Assembly (NCBI GenBank): GCA_947496465.1
Contig: CANMCX010000007.1
Coordinates: forward strand, 62,001-126,000
Length of the DNA: 64,000 nt
Source of the DNA: Marinifilum_A sediminis
Lineage (GTDB): Bacteria; Bacteroidota; Bacteroidia; Bacteroidales; Marinifilaceae
Direction of reading: 5' to 3'
Below, in pieces: positions 27,271 through 37,317 of the stretch. The notes beneath the pieces are model-generated. The model made no database searches and was not told the origin of the DNA. It saw only the letters and a program-made list of their open reading frames with translations. Made by a program: the position numbers and the translations under genes. How positions within the stretch are numbered: position 1 is the first letter of the stretch; every line of letters starts with the position of its first letter.

Positions 27271-27271
27271 A

Positions 27272-29149
27272 TTATCGTCCCATTAGCACCAAAAGAACGT
27301 TGATATCACTAGGAGAAACACCCGATATACGCGATGCCTGTCCTATAGTTTGTGGTTTAATTTTATCTAATTTTTGTCTAGCCTCGGTGGATATTGATTG
27401 GAGACTTGTATAATCAAATCGATCTTTTATGTCTATATTTTCCAATCTTGTTAACTTATCTGCAATCAATTTTTCACGATCGATATAACCACTATACTTG
27501 ATCAAAACCTCAGCTGCCTCAATTATCTCCTCTTTTCTATTTGGGATATCGTCTACCACTTCTTTAAGTGGAGTCACATCCTCAATAAGATCAAGAATTC
27601 CAACTTGAGGCCTTAAGATAATATCATATAACTTCACACCCTGTTTTAGTGGTGAGGTTCCTAGTTTCTCTAAAACTGGATTTAGAAATTTTGGTTTACA
27701 ACTAAATTCTTTACAGAATTTAACCAACTTATTTCTATAGACAATTTTTTCTTCTAGCAAATCTAATCTCTCCTGATCAGCTAAGCCTAGGTCAAATGCT
27801 TTCGGGGTTAACCTCACGTCGGCATCATCCTGACGAAGTAATATTCGATACTCAGCTCTAGAGGTGAACATACGATAAGGTTCATCAACACCTTTTGTTA
27901 CTAGATCGTCAATTAATACTCCTATATAAGCTTCATCTCTTTTTAATGTAAATTCAGGTTTTCCTTGTACAGATAAACTTGCATTTATTCCAGCCATCAT
28001 TCCTTGAGCTCCTGCTTCCTCATATCCTGTAGTTCCATTAATCTGTCCTGCAAAATACAAGTTGGAAATTAACTTTGTCTCTAATGTGTGAAACAATTGT
28101 GTTGGAGCGAAATAATCATACTCTATTGCATAACCCGGTCTATACATTTTTACATTCTCAAGACCTGGGACTTTTTTTAATGCTTTCAATTGAACATCCC
28201 AAGCTAAACTTGAAGAAAATCCATTTATGTAATATTCATGTGTAAATTCACCTTCAGGTTCCAAAAACAGTAGATGTTCCTGTTTCTCAGCAAAAGTTGA
28301 AAGCTTCGATTCAATACTCGGACAATATCGAGGTCCTGTACTTTGGATCGTTCCATTGTACATAGGTGAATCTTCAAATCCTTCTCTTAAATTATCATGC
28401 ACTTCAGGATTTGTATAAACAATATAACATGGACGCTGACGAAGTGTTTTATCTACATGATTATTTAAATACGAAAATTGATAAAATCCTTCCTCTCCTT
28501 CCTGCTTTTTCATCACAGAAAAATCAATTGATCTTCCATCTAATCGAGCTGGAGTTCCTGTTTTCATTCTGCCAACTTCAAATCCAAATGATTTTAATTG
28601 CTCACTTATTCCAAATGAAGCGGGTTCTGCAGATCTTCCACCTGTTTCCTTATTGCGACCAATATGCATCAAACCATTTAGAAAGGTTCCGTTGGTTAAA
28701 ACAACAGTTTCCGCAAGTATATTTATTCCCAGTTTGGTTTTTACACCTTTTACAATTCCATCTTCAACAATTACACCAACAACAGCATCCTGCCACATGT
28801 CAAGATTATCGGTATTTTCAACAATTTTTCTCCATTCAGCAGAAAAAATCATTCGATCGCACTGTGCACGCGGACTCCACATTGCAGGTCCTTTTGAACG
28901 ATTTAACATGCGAAATTGAATTGAAGATCGATCGGTAACAATACCAGAATATCCTCCCAATGCATCAATTTCCCTTACAATTTGCCCTTTTGCAATCCCA
29001 CCGATTGCCGGATTACATGACATTTGTGCGATTTTATTCATGTCCATTGTAATCAACAAGACAGTTGAACCAAGATTAGCAGCAGCCGTTGCTGCTTCAC
29101 ATCCTGCATGTCCGGCTCCTACTACTACTACATCATATTTAGGCAACAT
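27272..29149 (-). CDS. mnmG: tRNA uridine-5-carboxymethylaminomethyl modification enzyme MnmG
   Basis: The 625-residue FAD enzyme acts with MnmE to modify U34 of tRNAs. The Rossmann motif VVGAGHAGCEAATAAA (about 8-23), SCNPAIGGIAKGQIVREID (about 45-63), RMKTGTPARLDG and the C-terminal helical region (YSGYIDREK ... ISTEARQKL) are intact. A parS-like palindrome follows the stop codon. mnmG/gidA often lies close to the replication origin. Confidence 0.96.
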   Translation of the reverse strand: MLPKYDVVVVGAGHAGCEAATAAANLGSTVLLITMDMNKIAQMSCNPAIGGIAKGQIVREIDALGGYSGIVTDRSSIQFRMLNRSKGPAMWSPRAQCDRMIFSAEWRKIVENTDNLDMWQDAVVGVIVEDGIVKGVKTKLGINILAETVVLTNGTFLNGLMHIGRNKETGGRSAEPASFGISEQLKSFGFEVGRMKTGTPARLDGRSIDFSVMKKQEGEEGFYQFSYLNNHVDKTLRQRPCYIVYTNPEVHDNLREGFEDSPMYNGTIQSTGPRYCPSIESKLSTFAEKQEHLLFLEPEGEFTHEYYINGFSSSLAWDVQLKALKKVPGLENVKMYRPGYAIEYDYFAPTQLFHTLETKLISNLYFAGQINGTTGYEEAGAQGMMAGINASLSVQGKPEFTLKRDEAYIGVLIDDLVTKGVDEPYRMFTSRAEYRILLRQDDADVRLTPKAFDLGLADQERLDLLEEKIVYRNKLVKFCKEFSCKPKFLNPVLEKLGTSPLKQGVKLYDIILRPQVGILDLIEDVTPLKEVVDDIPNRKEEIIEAAEVLIKYSGYIDREKLIADKLTRLENIDIKDRFDYTSLQSISTEARQKLDKIKPQTIGQASRISGVSPSDINVLLVLMGR

Positions 29150-29298
29150 ACTATATCAGATATTTGTATTCTATATTCCTTATTTATCTACAAAGATAGA
29201 TATTTTACTCTAAACTACTGTATACCAAAATACTAGATCAACGCTTATCGATCTAAACTATTGAAACAGAGCAAAATAAATTAAAAAATTTCACAAAT

Positions 29299-29724
29299 TT
29301 AATGAATCTCGGAAAGTAATACTAATGATTCGTCCTCCTTTTGTGTCATGATCTCCTGATCTTCATCTGTTTTATCATCAATTCCTAACAGATGTAACAC
29401 TCCATGAATTATTACACGATGAAGTTCTTCGAAATATTCGCATTTGTAATCTTCTGCATTATCTTTAACAGTATCTACACTTATAAAAAGATCACCAGAA
29501 ATAATATTGGCGACAGTATAATCAAAAGTGATTATATCTGTAAAATAATCATGATTAAGGTGTTCACGATTCATTTGTAACAAGTAGTCGTCTGAGCAAA
29601 AATAGTAATTGATCTCTCCTATTTCACTACCATTATTAACGACAACGCGATTGACCCAATCGCTTATGAGCTTTTGATCAATCGCGGGAATTTCAGTTTC
29701 ACACGAATTATATGTAATCAACAT
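29299..29724 (-). CDS. ybeY: Endoribonuclease YbeY (rRNA maturation factor)
   Basis: The 141-residue protein belongs to the UPF0054 metalloprotein family involved in 16S rRNA 3' maturation. The metal motif reads HRVIIHGVLHLLGIDDKTDED: the first two His are present (HGVLH), but the third, normally the His of GxDH, is Asp. Bacteroidota versions often differ at this point, as far as I recall. It is the last gene of the co-directional block starting near 40.4 kb and follows the HATPase gene with no gap. Confidence 0.88.
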   Translation of the reverse strand: MLITYNSCETEIPAIDQKLISDWVNRVVVNNGSEIGEINYYFCSDDYLLQMNREHLNHDYFTDIITFDYTVANIISGDLFISVDTVKDNAEDYKCEYFEELHRVIIHGVLHLLGIDDKTDEDQEIMTQKEDESLVLLSEIH

Positions 29725-30132
29725 TTATCCAAATCTAAATTTCATTTCTACTAAGGCACCATTTTCATTAAACTCAATATCATCAGCAAGATGATTCATT
29801 AAGAAAATACCGCGCCCATGTGTTTTTTCTATATTTTCTGGTAAAGTTGGATCAGGAATATTAGCAAAATCAAATCCTGTACCTTCATCTCCTACAATAA
29901 ACTGTATTGCTTCCTCATCGATATTGTACTCGATTTTTACTTTCTTCGAGACATCTAATCTATTACCGTGCAAGATAGCATTATTTACAGCTTCGATAAT
30001 TGCCACAGAAATTTTACCGTAAATTTCTGAGCTTAAATTGTAGGATGAAGAAATATCGTCTATCAAGCGTTCAACCCTACTTATGTTCTCTAGTTCGGAA
30101 GGAAATACCAACAAGTTATCAGATTTAGTCAT
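29725..30132 (-). CDS. ATP-binding protein, anti-sigma / serine kinase type (RsbW-like HATPase)
   Basis: The 135-residue protein is a stand-alone GHKL ATPase domain. N-box IIEAVNNAILHGNRLD (about 47-62), G1 GDEGTGFDF, G2 HGRGIFLMNHL. It lacks a dimerisation/His domain, so it resembles RsbW/SpoIIAB kinases that act on an anti-sigma antagonist; no STAS partner is in the window. It overlaps the end of the DUF4175 gene by 8 bp and abuts ybeY, so it is co-translated with its neighbours. The target is unknown. Confidence 0.82.
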   Translation of the reverse strand: MTKSDNLLVFPSELENISRVERLIDDISSSYNLSSEIYGKISVAIIEAVNNAILHGNRLDVSKKVKIEYNIDEEAIQFIVGDEGTGFDFANIPDPTLPENIEKTHGRGIFLMNHLADDIEFNENGALVEMKFRFG

Positions 30133-33100
30133 TATTTAATTTTATCATATAGTCAAGGTACAACTTATTATAATAATCGAACAATTTAACATTTGAGTCA
30201 TAAAATACATCGTCAAATTCTGTTCGTACTCTTTTATACTCAAATATTTCTCTAGGGTTACTCAATTTTAAAAAATTTCCTGATTTACTTTCACGTTTCT
30301 TATCAAAATCTTTTTCTCTATGGGCGTTTTCAGCCTCTAATAATTTTGTAATGATTCGATTTTGACGGATTAAAGTACTCGAATTTATAGAAAAATTAGA
30401 TACATCTGATTCAATTTGGTCAAGCATTTTTGTCACTTCACGTAATATTTTTTCACTTTCGTGTCCTAAGCCACCATTTTGAAGCATTTCACTTAAGTTT
30501 TGTCGGTACATTTCCTGTTTTTGCAAGAATTTTCCAAGTTTCTCACTAGAGCCAGGTTTACCATCACCATTTTTTATTTCTGAAATTAAATCTTCCAACA
30601 TTTTTTTTAATGATTCTTGCCCTGATTTTAATCCTGAAAAAGATGGCTTGCCTCCTTTTTTATCACCTAACTGATCGCCAGGCATTGCATTTGCCATCTG
30701 TTCCATTAGCTGTTTTAATGCTTCAGATAAGAACACACTCAGTTCATTGGTTTCGGTCAACACTTTCTGCTGAGCCGTGCCCGATTGAATTTTTCTTCGC
30801 TCAGTAGCTTCTGATAAAGCTATCTCCAACTCGTTTTCAATTTCAAAAATTTTATTTCCTATTAGTGAAGCTACCTGTGGAGAACGTGCCGATAAGGCAA
30901 GCAAGGAATCCTGAATTAATGCATATTCCTCTTTAAGTGTGCCTTGCTCTTCAATCATTTGAACGTACTGAGGATTACGATAATTTATTCTCTTAAATCG
31001 CTTAATAACGTCCTCTTGCTGGAATGAAAACTCTATTAAATTATTCATTAATCGTATGAGGTTATCAATATTGGCGCTCATTTGAATAGAACTACTTTGA
31101 GCAATATTATCGGATAGTTTCTGAGCAAAATGCTTCTGTTTTTTTGCCGTTTCCTTCATTCCTTTAGCTGCTTTCCCTGTTTTTCCTTTTTCTAATTGAT
31201 CTCCTGAATTATTAATTGAATTACTTATCTCCTGTATATCCTTTTCTGTATTTTCAAAGTTGTAAGATTTTTGAATTTCAGAATTCTTATCTAATAAATC
31301 TGATAAATCAGTCTCTATTTCCTCCCACTTTTCCTTACCTGAGCTATGTTTTTCTTTAAGTAAATCTTCGTCCTTTCTGTACTTAGTCGCTGCATTATCT
31401 TGTTCGTTAGCTAGCTTATTAATTCTATCTGCAATTTGTTTCGTTCGCAATTCTATTTCATACCTTTCCAACAATTGCAGGTTACGATCCAATTGTTTTT
31501 GAAAATCATCAACCGACATTTTTAATTGATTTCCAACCTTATTTAATTTTTCGGATTGCAAATCTTCAGCTAACTTATTGAATTCTTCAAATAGTTTTTC
31601 AAGTTCAGGATCCATCACCTTTTTCATCAACTCTTCTATTTGTTTCTGTTTCTCCAAAAGTTGTGGATCTTCCATTCCTGAAGCATTCATTAAATTATTC
31701 TTGCGCTGATTTTCATTGGAAATATTTTTTAACAAATCGTCAAGCTGCTGTTTTTTTGAACCTATTTCCTGAATCAATTGCTCTTGCTGCCATTTTTCAG
31801 TAGACCCGTCCAGAGCATTTTTTTGCATTTTTAAAATATCTTCCTGTATAGATTGACTTAAATCAATACTTTTTTGAATTTGATTACTTATGCTATCCTG
31901 AACTACAGTATTTAAATCGTATAGCTGTTTCGAATCTGGAATATAGTAATTGAATTGTTGAGAACTTGTTTTTTTTGAACCATTGATTCCATCATTATCA
32001 AAAACCTCAAAAAAATATTTCACATTAGTTCCTTCATTAAAATCAACCGATGAAAAATCAAAAGCAAAATAAAATTCTTGCGAAGTCAAATTTTCATTTA
32101 TTGAAATAGGAATATAAACCGAAGGATTGTTTTCGGATTGATATACAAATCTCAATTTTGAAATTCCGTAATCATCTTTAATAATTCCTCTAAAATAATA
32201 TCCGGAAGAAATTAATGAATCTTGAAGCGAGCTAACTTTTATTTGTGGATACAAGTCTGGAATGATATCAATATTGTATCGAGCGAATAAATTTTTGCCA
32301 AATTCATCATTTTCCAAAAAAATAGAGTACGATAATTTTTTTTGAACTTTTCTGGAAAATTTAAGAACATTTCCATCGATTATTTCCGTACTACAGGCTA
32401 TTGAGTCAGAAAAAATTAATTCTCCCGCCCTTGAAAACTCTGTTTTCAATTCCCACTTCAAGACAGAACCCTCTGGAACACTGACATTTCCGACATTACT
32501 CTCCTCTCTTTTTTTCAATTTTGTATGTGCCGGAGAAACAACCGAAAGAGACAAATTTCGAACACCTGGCTTCGATAAAACTTTAATTTTAAAAATATCA
32601 GAACTTACCGTTCCTGATTCCAGAAAAAATCGAATATCAGAATTCACATTGCGAAACAGATAGGTGAAATTTCCACCTCCTTCTTTCTTCATTAAGTATT
32701 TTGCATTTCCAAAAAGGACATGAACTTCAGAGGGTATAAACTTTCCATTTGTACTTGCTTTTAAGACGAAATTAGAACCTTTTTCTATCCCTTCGGGCAA
32801 TGAATCTAAAACGAAAAAGAAATCAGCAGGAGGCATATATTTCTTGTTAAAATGAACCAATCTTTTGGAACTATTTGAATACAAACCTGGAATTAAAAAA
32901 TGCACCAATACTATCAATAAAATTAGTCCACCTAAATATTTAAAGTACTTAAAACTGGACTTGAAAGATACTGCCTTTCGGAATGGAAGTAAACGAACAG
33001 AATCAATCCTTTGATTTATACTCGCCAATAATAGTGTGTCATCAGAATTTTCAGATGTGTAAGAAAGTTCTGTCAATTCCAATGTATTTAATAAACGATC

Positions 33101-33418
33101 TTGCTGATCCAGAAAATGCTCTCCAATTATTTCAATTGCCTGCCTATAACTTATTACATCACCAATTCTATACAAACTAACAATGGGGCTAATAATATAT
33201 CGATATAGAACCATTCCAACAAAAAGACCCGACGCAATTAGAAGTCCTGTTTTTGTAGGAACCGAAAAATATAAATAGTATTCCGAGAAACTAACAAATA
33301 GAAAATAAGACAGAAAAATTACTAAGCTAAGTAGAATACCTCTCAGCAATTGATTCTGATAGTATTTACGAATAAAACGATCAAGTTTCGCAATAAAAAC
33401 ATCCCGACTATTTTCCAT
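30125..33418 (-). CDS. DUF4175-type large membrane / coiled-coil protein
   Basis: The 1097-residue protein has two N-terminal transmembrane helices (about 25-45, 55-76) and a third near 155-175 (YFKYLGGLILLIVLVHFLIPG). A beta-rich periplasmic region follows (about 200-500, YYFRGIIKDDYGISKLRFVYQ), then a long Gln/Lys/Glu-rich coiled coil (about 510-1060) containing segments such as LEKQKQIEELMKKVMDPELE and a short Gly-rich stretch. This organisation matches DUF4175 proteins of Bacteroidota; function unknown. It sits between an EnvC-like gene and the HATPase gene in a conserved envelope-related block. Confidence 0.8.
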   Translation of the reverse strand: MENSRDVFIAKLDRFIRKYYQNQLLRGILLSLVIFLSYFLFVSFSEYYLYFSVPTKTGLLIASGLFVGMVLYRYIISPIVSLYRIGDVISYRQAIEIIGEHFLDQQDRLLNTLELTELSYTSENSDDTLLLASINQRIDSVRLLPFRKAVSFKSSFKYFKYLGGLILLIVLVHFLIPGLYSNSSKRLVHFNKKYMPPADFFFVLDSLPEGIEKGSNFVLKASTNGKFIPSEVHVLFGNAKYLMKKEGGGNFTYLFRNVNSDIRFFLESGTVSSDIFKIKVLSKPGVRNLSLSVVSPAHTKLKKREESNVGNVSVPEGSVLKWELKTEFSRAGELIFSDSIACSTEIIDGNVLKFSRKVQKKLSYSIFLENDEFGKNLFARYNIDIIPDLYPQIKVSSLQDSLISSGYYFRGIIKDDYGISKLRFVYQSENNPSVYIPISINENLTSQEFYFAFDFSSVDFNEGTNVKYFFEVFDNDGINGSKKTSSQQFNYYIPDSKQLYDLNTVVQDSISNQIQKSIDLSQSIQEDILKMQKNALDGSTEKWQQEQLIQEIGSKKQQLDDLLKNISNENQRKNNLMNASGMEDPQLLEKQKQIEELMKKVMDPELEKLFEEFNKLAEDLQSEKLNKVGNQLKMSVDDFQKQLDRNLQLLERYEIELRTKQIADRINKLANEQDNAATKYRKDEDLLKEKHSSGKEKWEEIETDLSDLLDKNSEIQKSYNFENTEKDIQEISNSINNSGDQLEKGKTGKAAKGMKETAKKQKHFAQKLSDNIAQSSSIQMSANIDNLIRLMNNLIEFSFQQEDVIKRFKRINYRNPQYVQMIEEQGTLKEEYALIQDSLLALSARSPQVASLIGNKIFEIENELEIALSEATERRKIQSGTAQQKVLTETNELSVFLSEALKQLMEQMANAMPGDQLGDKKGGKPSFSGLKSGQESLKKMLEDLISEIKNGDGKPGSSEKLGKFLQKQEMYRQNLSEMLQNGGLGHESEKILREVTKMLDQIESDVSNFSINSSTLIRQNRIITKLLEAENAHREKDFDKKRESKSGNFLKLSNPREIFEYKRVRTEFDDVFYDSNVKLFDYYNKLYLDYMIKLNND

Positions 33419-33440
33419 ACTATCTACTTACGGATTTTGA

Positions 33441-34667
33441 CTAATTACGATACAACCAAATGGCAGGATTTAATTTAGTACTTCCCTTCCATAACTGAAA
33501 TTTAAGAACTGTTGTGCTTTGAGCCTTATCGGTGTATACCACACCAATTTTTTCTTTGGAATTAACAATATCGCCTTTTTTTACATTTACAGTTGCCAAA
33601 TTCGAGTATACTGAAAAATATTCTCCGTGACGAATAATGATTACATTATTCAATCCTGGCATGGAAAGAATATGAGTGACTTCACCTTTAAAAATAGTTC
33701 GACAATCTGATTTTTGGTCCGTCGTAATGTTTACACCATCGTTTCTGACTCTAACATGCTTAAGTACCGGATGTGGATGCTCTCCAAATTTTTCAGAAAT
33801 AAAACCTGTTTTAGTAGGCCAAGGCAATTTTCCTTTGTTAGATCCAAAATTTGCAGACAGAACTTTTTCTTCTGGTGTTAAGCCATATTTACCAGAACCT
33901 TTTTTCGATTTTGTAGCCAATTTGGCTTGTCTGGCAATTATTCTTTGAATTTCTTTCTCAAGCTTTTGTGTATATCTTTTTTGCTTGCGCAGATCATCTC
34001 TTAACTGCTTTTCTCTCTTCTTTAGTTTTTGTACTAAAGCAGCCTGCTCACCTTTTTCGTTCGTAAGTGTAATATTTTCGTCGGTCTTTTGGCTCAAAAG
34101 AATTTCCTTCTCAACTTTAACCTTCTTCAATTCTAAAGCTTTTGCATCAAGATTTTTTCTTTTTTTACCAATATTTATGCCCTGCTTTCTGCTATATTCA
34201 GAAAATTGTTGCAAGTACTTATACCTCTTATAAGCCTGATTAAAGTCTTTTGATGATAGCAAAAACAACAGTTTTTCGTAGGAATTTTTTTGCTTATAGG
34301 CATAGACAATTACTTTTGCATACTGCTTTTTCAACTTGTCTAATTCTTCTTCCAGATCTTCAATCTCAGAATTAATTTCATCAATTTCTTTACCGATGTG
34401 TGAAATTTCAATTCCAATAGATTTTATTAATTCCTGTCGAGCATTTATACGTTGATTTAAGAGAGACAATCGCCCAAGGCTAACCTTTTTATTCTTAACT
34501 GTATTTTTTAGAAGAGTATTGGTATAGGCAATGTCCTTTTCGTTTTGTTCTTTACGTTTTTTAAGTGTTGAGACCGAAGTTTGTGCAAATGATTCCACTG
34601 ATAGTAACATCAATAAAATTAGTACATACTGCATTATTTTAACGTAAGAAAATGTTGATTTGCCCAT
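33441..34667 (-). CDS. EnvC-like murein hydrolase activator (degenerate LytM/M23 domain)
   Basis: The 408-residue protein has a signal peptide (about 8-28), a long coiled coil (about 30-255) and a C-terminal LytM domain (about 285-408). The zinc-binding residues of active M23 peptidases are replaced: HxxxD reads VRNDGVNI, the HxH segment reads FQLWK-type without His, and only the isolated HGEYFSVYSNL His remains. This is the pattern of EnvC/NlpD activators, which stimulate amidases at the septum rather than cutting peptidoglycan. It follows the DUF4292 gene by 8 bp. Confidence 0.86.
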   Translation of the reverse strand: MGKSTFSYVKIMQYVLILLMLLSVESFAQTSVSTLKKRKEQNEKDIAYTNTLLKNTVKNKKVSLGRLSLLNQRINARQELIKSIGIEISHIGKEIDEINSEIEDLEEELDKLKKQYAKVIVYAYKQKNSYEKLLFLLSSKDFNQAYKRYKYLQQFSEYSRKQGINIGKKRKNLDAKALELKKVKVEKEILLSQKTDENITLTNEKGEQAALVQKLKKREKQLRDDLRKQKRYTQKLEKEIQRIIARQAKLATKSKKGSGKYGLTPEEKVLSANFGSNKGKLPWPTKTGFISEKFGEHPHPVLKHVRVRNDGVNITTDQKSDCRTIFKGEVTHILSMPGLNNVIIIRHGEYFSVYSNLATVNVKKGDIVNSKEKIGVVYTDKAQSTTVLKFQLWKGSTKLNPAIWLYRN

Positions 34668-34675
34668 AATGCTAT

Positions 34676-35542
34676 TTAGGGATAAATTCTTTCGTATTTA
34701 CTCGAAATTTTAAAAGAAAATCTAAGCTTTTCGTCGAAAGATATTTTATTAAATTTAATGCTACAAGATAATAAATGTTTCGGATCATTCACTTGAAAGC
34801 TCAAACGCTGAGGAAACTTCTCCTCCTCAAAAGATTTAAAATCACGATATTTTACATTAATATCACGGGCATCATCGAAATCTTTCACCAAAACATCAGT
34901 AATTCTCATTAAAGACGGATCTATGTCAACTCTCTGATAACCGAAACGATTCAATTTCTTTAATTTATCCTTCCTTAATTTTCTGTCCACCTTACGTGAT
35001 TTTTCAGAAATGAAAACATACATGTTATCGATTATTCTTCCATTAAAACCTCTCACAAAAGATTTTCCTTTATCATTATTAACAGCCGTAAATACCGAAT
35101 TTGTTAATATACTTTGTAAGGTTTCGAAGTTTAAATCAACATTTAACTTTTCTCTAAAAAAATTAAAATCATCAACAAAATACTTCTTTTTTAATCTGTC
35201 AATCATCTTGACCGAATCCTTACTAATAAGCATTCTAGCCACCTCTATCCCACCTACCGGAGCTGTAATTGACATCCAAATTAAACTGTCTTTCTGAATT
35301 TTCATAGAACCCTTAAAGTTCTTTTTTACACCATCAACAGTAAAGCTTGCTGAGAATTTTTTTACATAAAATGTATTGTAGTGAAGGCTACTATCTATTA
35401 ATCCTCTGTACAGTTTACCATCGGATATTGGCTTTGCTTTAACTACGCCTAACTCATGTACTGTTTTACAGGAAACATTAAAAAAGGCAATAATTACAAA
35501 CAAAATCCCTAATACTATTTTTGAATTTAAATTACTCTTCAT
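34676..35542 (-). CDS. DUF4292 lipoprotein
   Basis: The 288-residue protein has a lipoprotein signal with lipobox FNVSC (Cys about 25). The body is beta-rich, with FSASFTVDGVKKNFKGSMKI and SLIWMSITAPVGGIEVARML near 60-110. It resembles the LolB/LolA-like fold described for DUF4292 proteins, which suggests outer-membrane lipoprotein or lipid handling (inference). It overlaps the end of the upstream TPR gene by 11 bp and precedes the EnvC-like gene by 8 bp. Confidence 0.8.
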   Translation of the reverse strand: MKSNLNSKIVLGILFVIIAFFNVSCKTVHELGVVKAKPISDGKLYRGLIDSSLHYNTFYVKKFSASFTVDGVKKNFKGSMKIQKDSLIWMSITAPVGGIEVARMLISKDSVKMIDRLKKKYFVDDFNFFREKLNVDLNFETLQSILTNSVFTAVNNDKGKSFVRGFNGRIIDNMYVFISEKSRKVDRKLRKDKLKKLNRFGYQRVDIDPSLMRITDVLVKDFDDARDINVKYRDFKSFEEEKFPQRLSFQVNDPKHLLSCSIKFNKISFDEKLRFSFKISSKYERIYP

Positions 35543-37310
35543 TCTTCTTTGTCTTCTCAGGAATTACACCTGTTTTAACCTTTTCGGCAAGATACTCTGA
35601 TCCTTCACCTATCTCCACTGCTTTCTTCCACTCTTCTAACGCCTTTTCATTGTTGCCTAAGCGAAAAAGAATATCACCATAATGCTCGACAACAACAGCA
35701 GACTCTTCACCACCGTGTTGCATTGCTTTTTCCATAGGAATTATAGCTTCTTTATATTGACCCAATTGATACAAAACCCAAGCGTAAGTATCCAAATAGG
35801 TTGAATTTTCGGATTCCAATTCAACACAAAGTGAACTCATTTCTTTTGCCTTTTCAAGGTTTTTGCCTAACACTGACAAATAGTAACTGTAGTTGTTTAG
35901 TACTATTACATTATTTGGATCAAAAAGTAAAACCTCGTCATAAGCTTTAAAGGCTTTTTCAGAATTTCCAGCTTGATAATAAGCATCACCCATGTAAGTT
36001 TTAAATTGAATTCTCAATTGAACATTATCTCCAATGTAAGAAATTCCATCTTCGAATGCCTCTATAGCAGTTTTATAATCCTCTTTTTGAGCTGATGCAA
36101 CACCCTTAAAAACATAGAGTAATGGTTGGCTTGGGAAATAATTTATCGCCTCAGAACTAACTTTAAGCATGCTATCAAAATCCAACAATTGATTGTGAAT
36201 TAACAACAATTCTTCCCAAACAACATAGTTCGATTTTTCTTCTTCTAAAACCTTTTCCAAATGATATTTTGCACCTTCGTTATCATCTCTTTTACGCAAG
36301 TAATCAGCATAAAGAGCATGAACTCTTACATGTCCAGGGTGAATTTCTACCAGAGTATCCAAAAGGCTTTTTAAATATTCATCGGTAAACTTGGCTTGAT
36401 CAGGATTCATCAGCATGGCAATTAAATACTGAATTTTTTGATCTGCTTCTATCTCCTGCTGAGCAAATGCTTTAGCCAATGAAACATTACTTTTCTCTAC
36501 CTCACCTTTTTTTCTGTAAAAATCAGCCAGATAAAAGTGTACCAATCCATTATTTGGATCAACCTTTAATATTTCTTTGTATTGCTTAAATGCTTTTTCC
36601 TCTTCATTATCTGCAAGGTACAAATCTGCAAGCATGCCGTAAAATTCAGCTCTATAAGGATACTTTTTAATCAATTTTTCAACCTCTGCGTAGGCCATTT
36701 TCCTATCGCCTAACTTTAAATAAAGTCTTTCTTTTTCTAAAGAAACACCTTCTTGAACACCGACTTTCTTTTCCAAACGATTATAGACTTCAATAGCTTC
36801 TTTAAATTTTTCAACCGAAGCATAAAGAGAGGCTTGCAAATAGTAAAAATCATTGCGCTCCGGGTTCATTTCAATCAACTCATCATATACTTTACAAGCA
36901 TGATCTATCATCGATTTTTTCTGATAGATATTTGCCAATTGAATTTGGTACCAAAGATTCTGTGGTTTTAATTTAACTGCTCCTCGAGATAATTCCAAAG
37001 CGCTGTTTAAATTTCCCTGACTTAAATAAATGTTAGCCAGTTCATATCTCACAACAGCGCTTGATGGATCAATTTTGATGCAGGAAGCATACAAAGAAAT
37101 CCCTTTCTCAATCTCACCTAACAAAACAGATTTAGTTGCTTCTGCAAATGCAAAATCAAACTCTAATTTTTGTTGTTCTGTTAACTTCACATCCTTCTGC
37201 ACCTTCTCTTTTCTAAGTGCAGAGTTCATATTCTTTGCAATTACCGGTGATCCTGAAATCAGAATTCCCCCAGCAATTAATGCTATCATTAATTTACTTC
37301 CCGCTTTCAT
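35532..37310 (-). CDS. Periplasmic TPR protein
   Basis: The 592 residues begin with a signal peptide (KLMIALIAGGILISGSPVIA) and consist of about 14 TPR-like helix pairs from about 50 to 580, for example SSAVVRYELANIYLSQGNLN and YYQAGNSEKAFKAYDEVLLFDPNN. There is no other domain. It is a scaffold protein of unknown partner, encoded between the nucleotidyltransferase gene (7 bp gap) and the DUF4292 gene (11 bp overlap), a gene order that recurs in Bacteroidota as far as I recall. Confidence 0.85.
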   Translation of the reverse strand: MKAGSKLMIALIAGGILISGSPVIAKNMNSALRKEKVQKDVKLTEQQKLEFDFAFAEATKSVLLGEIEKGISLYASCIKIDPSSAVVRYELANIYLSQGNLNSALELSRGAVKLKPQNLWYQIQLANIYQKKSMIDHACKVYDELIEMNPERNDFYYLQASLYASVEKFKEAIEVYNRLEKKVGVQEGVSLEKERLYLKLGDRKMAYAEVEKLIKKYPYRAEFYGMLADLYLADNEEEKAFKQYKEILKVDPNNGLVHFYLADFYRKKGEVEKSNVSLAKAFAQQEIEADQKIQYLIAMLMNPDQAKFTDEYLKSLLDTLVEIHPGHVRVHALYADYLRKRDDNEGAKYHLEKVLEEEKSNYVVWEELLLIHNQLLDFDSMLKVSSEAINYFPSQPLLYVFKGVASAQKEDYKTAIEAFEDGISYIGDNVQLRIQFKTYMGDAYYQAGNSEKAFKAYDEVLLFDPNNVIVLNNYSYYLSVLGKNLEKAKEMSSLCVELESENSTYLDTYAWVLYQLGQYKEAIIPMEKAMQHGGEESAVVVEHYGDILFRLGNNEKALEEWKKAVEIGEGSEYLAEKVKTGVIPEKTKKNEE

Positions 37311-37317
37311 CCGCTAT

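Noticed and set aside
28366..28938. 190-codon plus-strand ORF opposite mnmG
   Set aside because: Antisense to a certain housekeeping gene, with low-complexity Leu/Gln-rich composition and no recognisable domain.
33441..34667. EnvC-like protein as an active M23 endopeptidase
   Set aside because: The zinc ligands of active LytM domains are missing, so an activator role is more likely.
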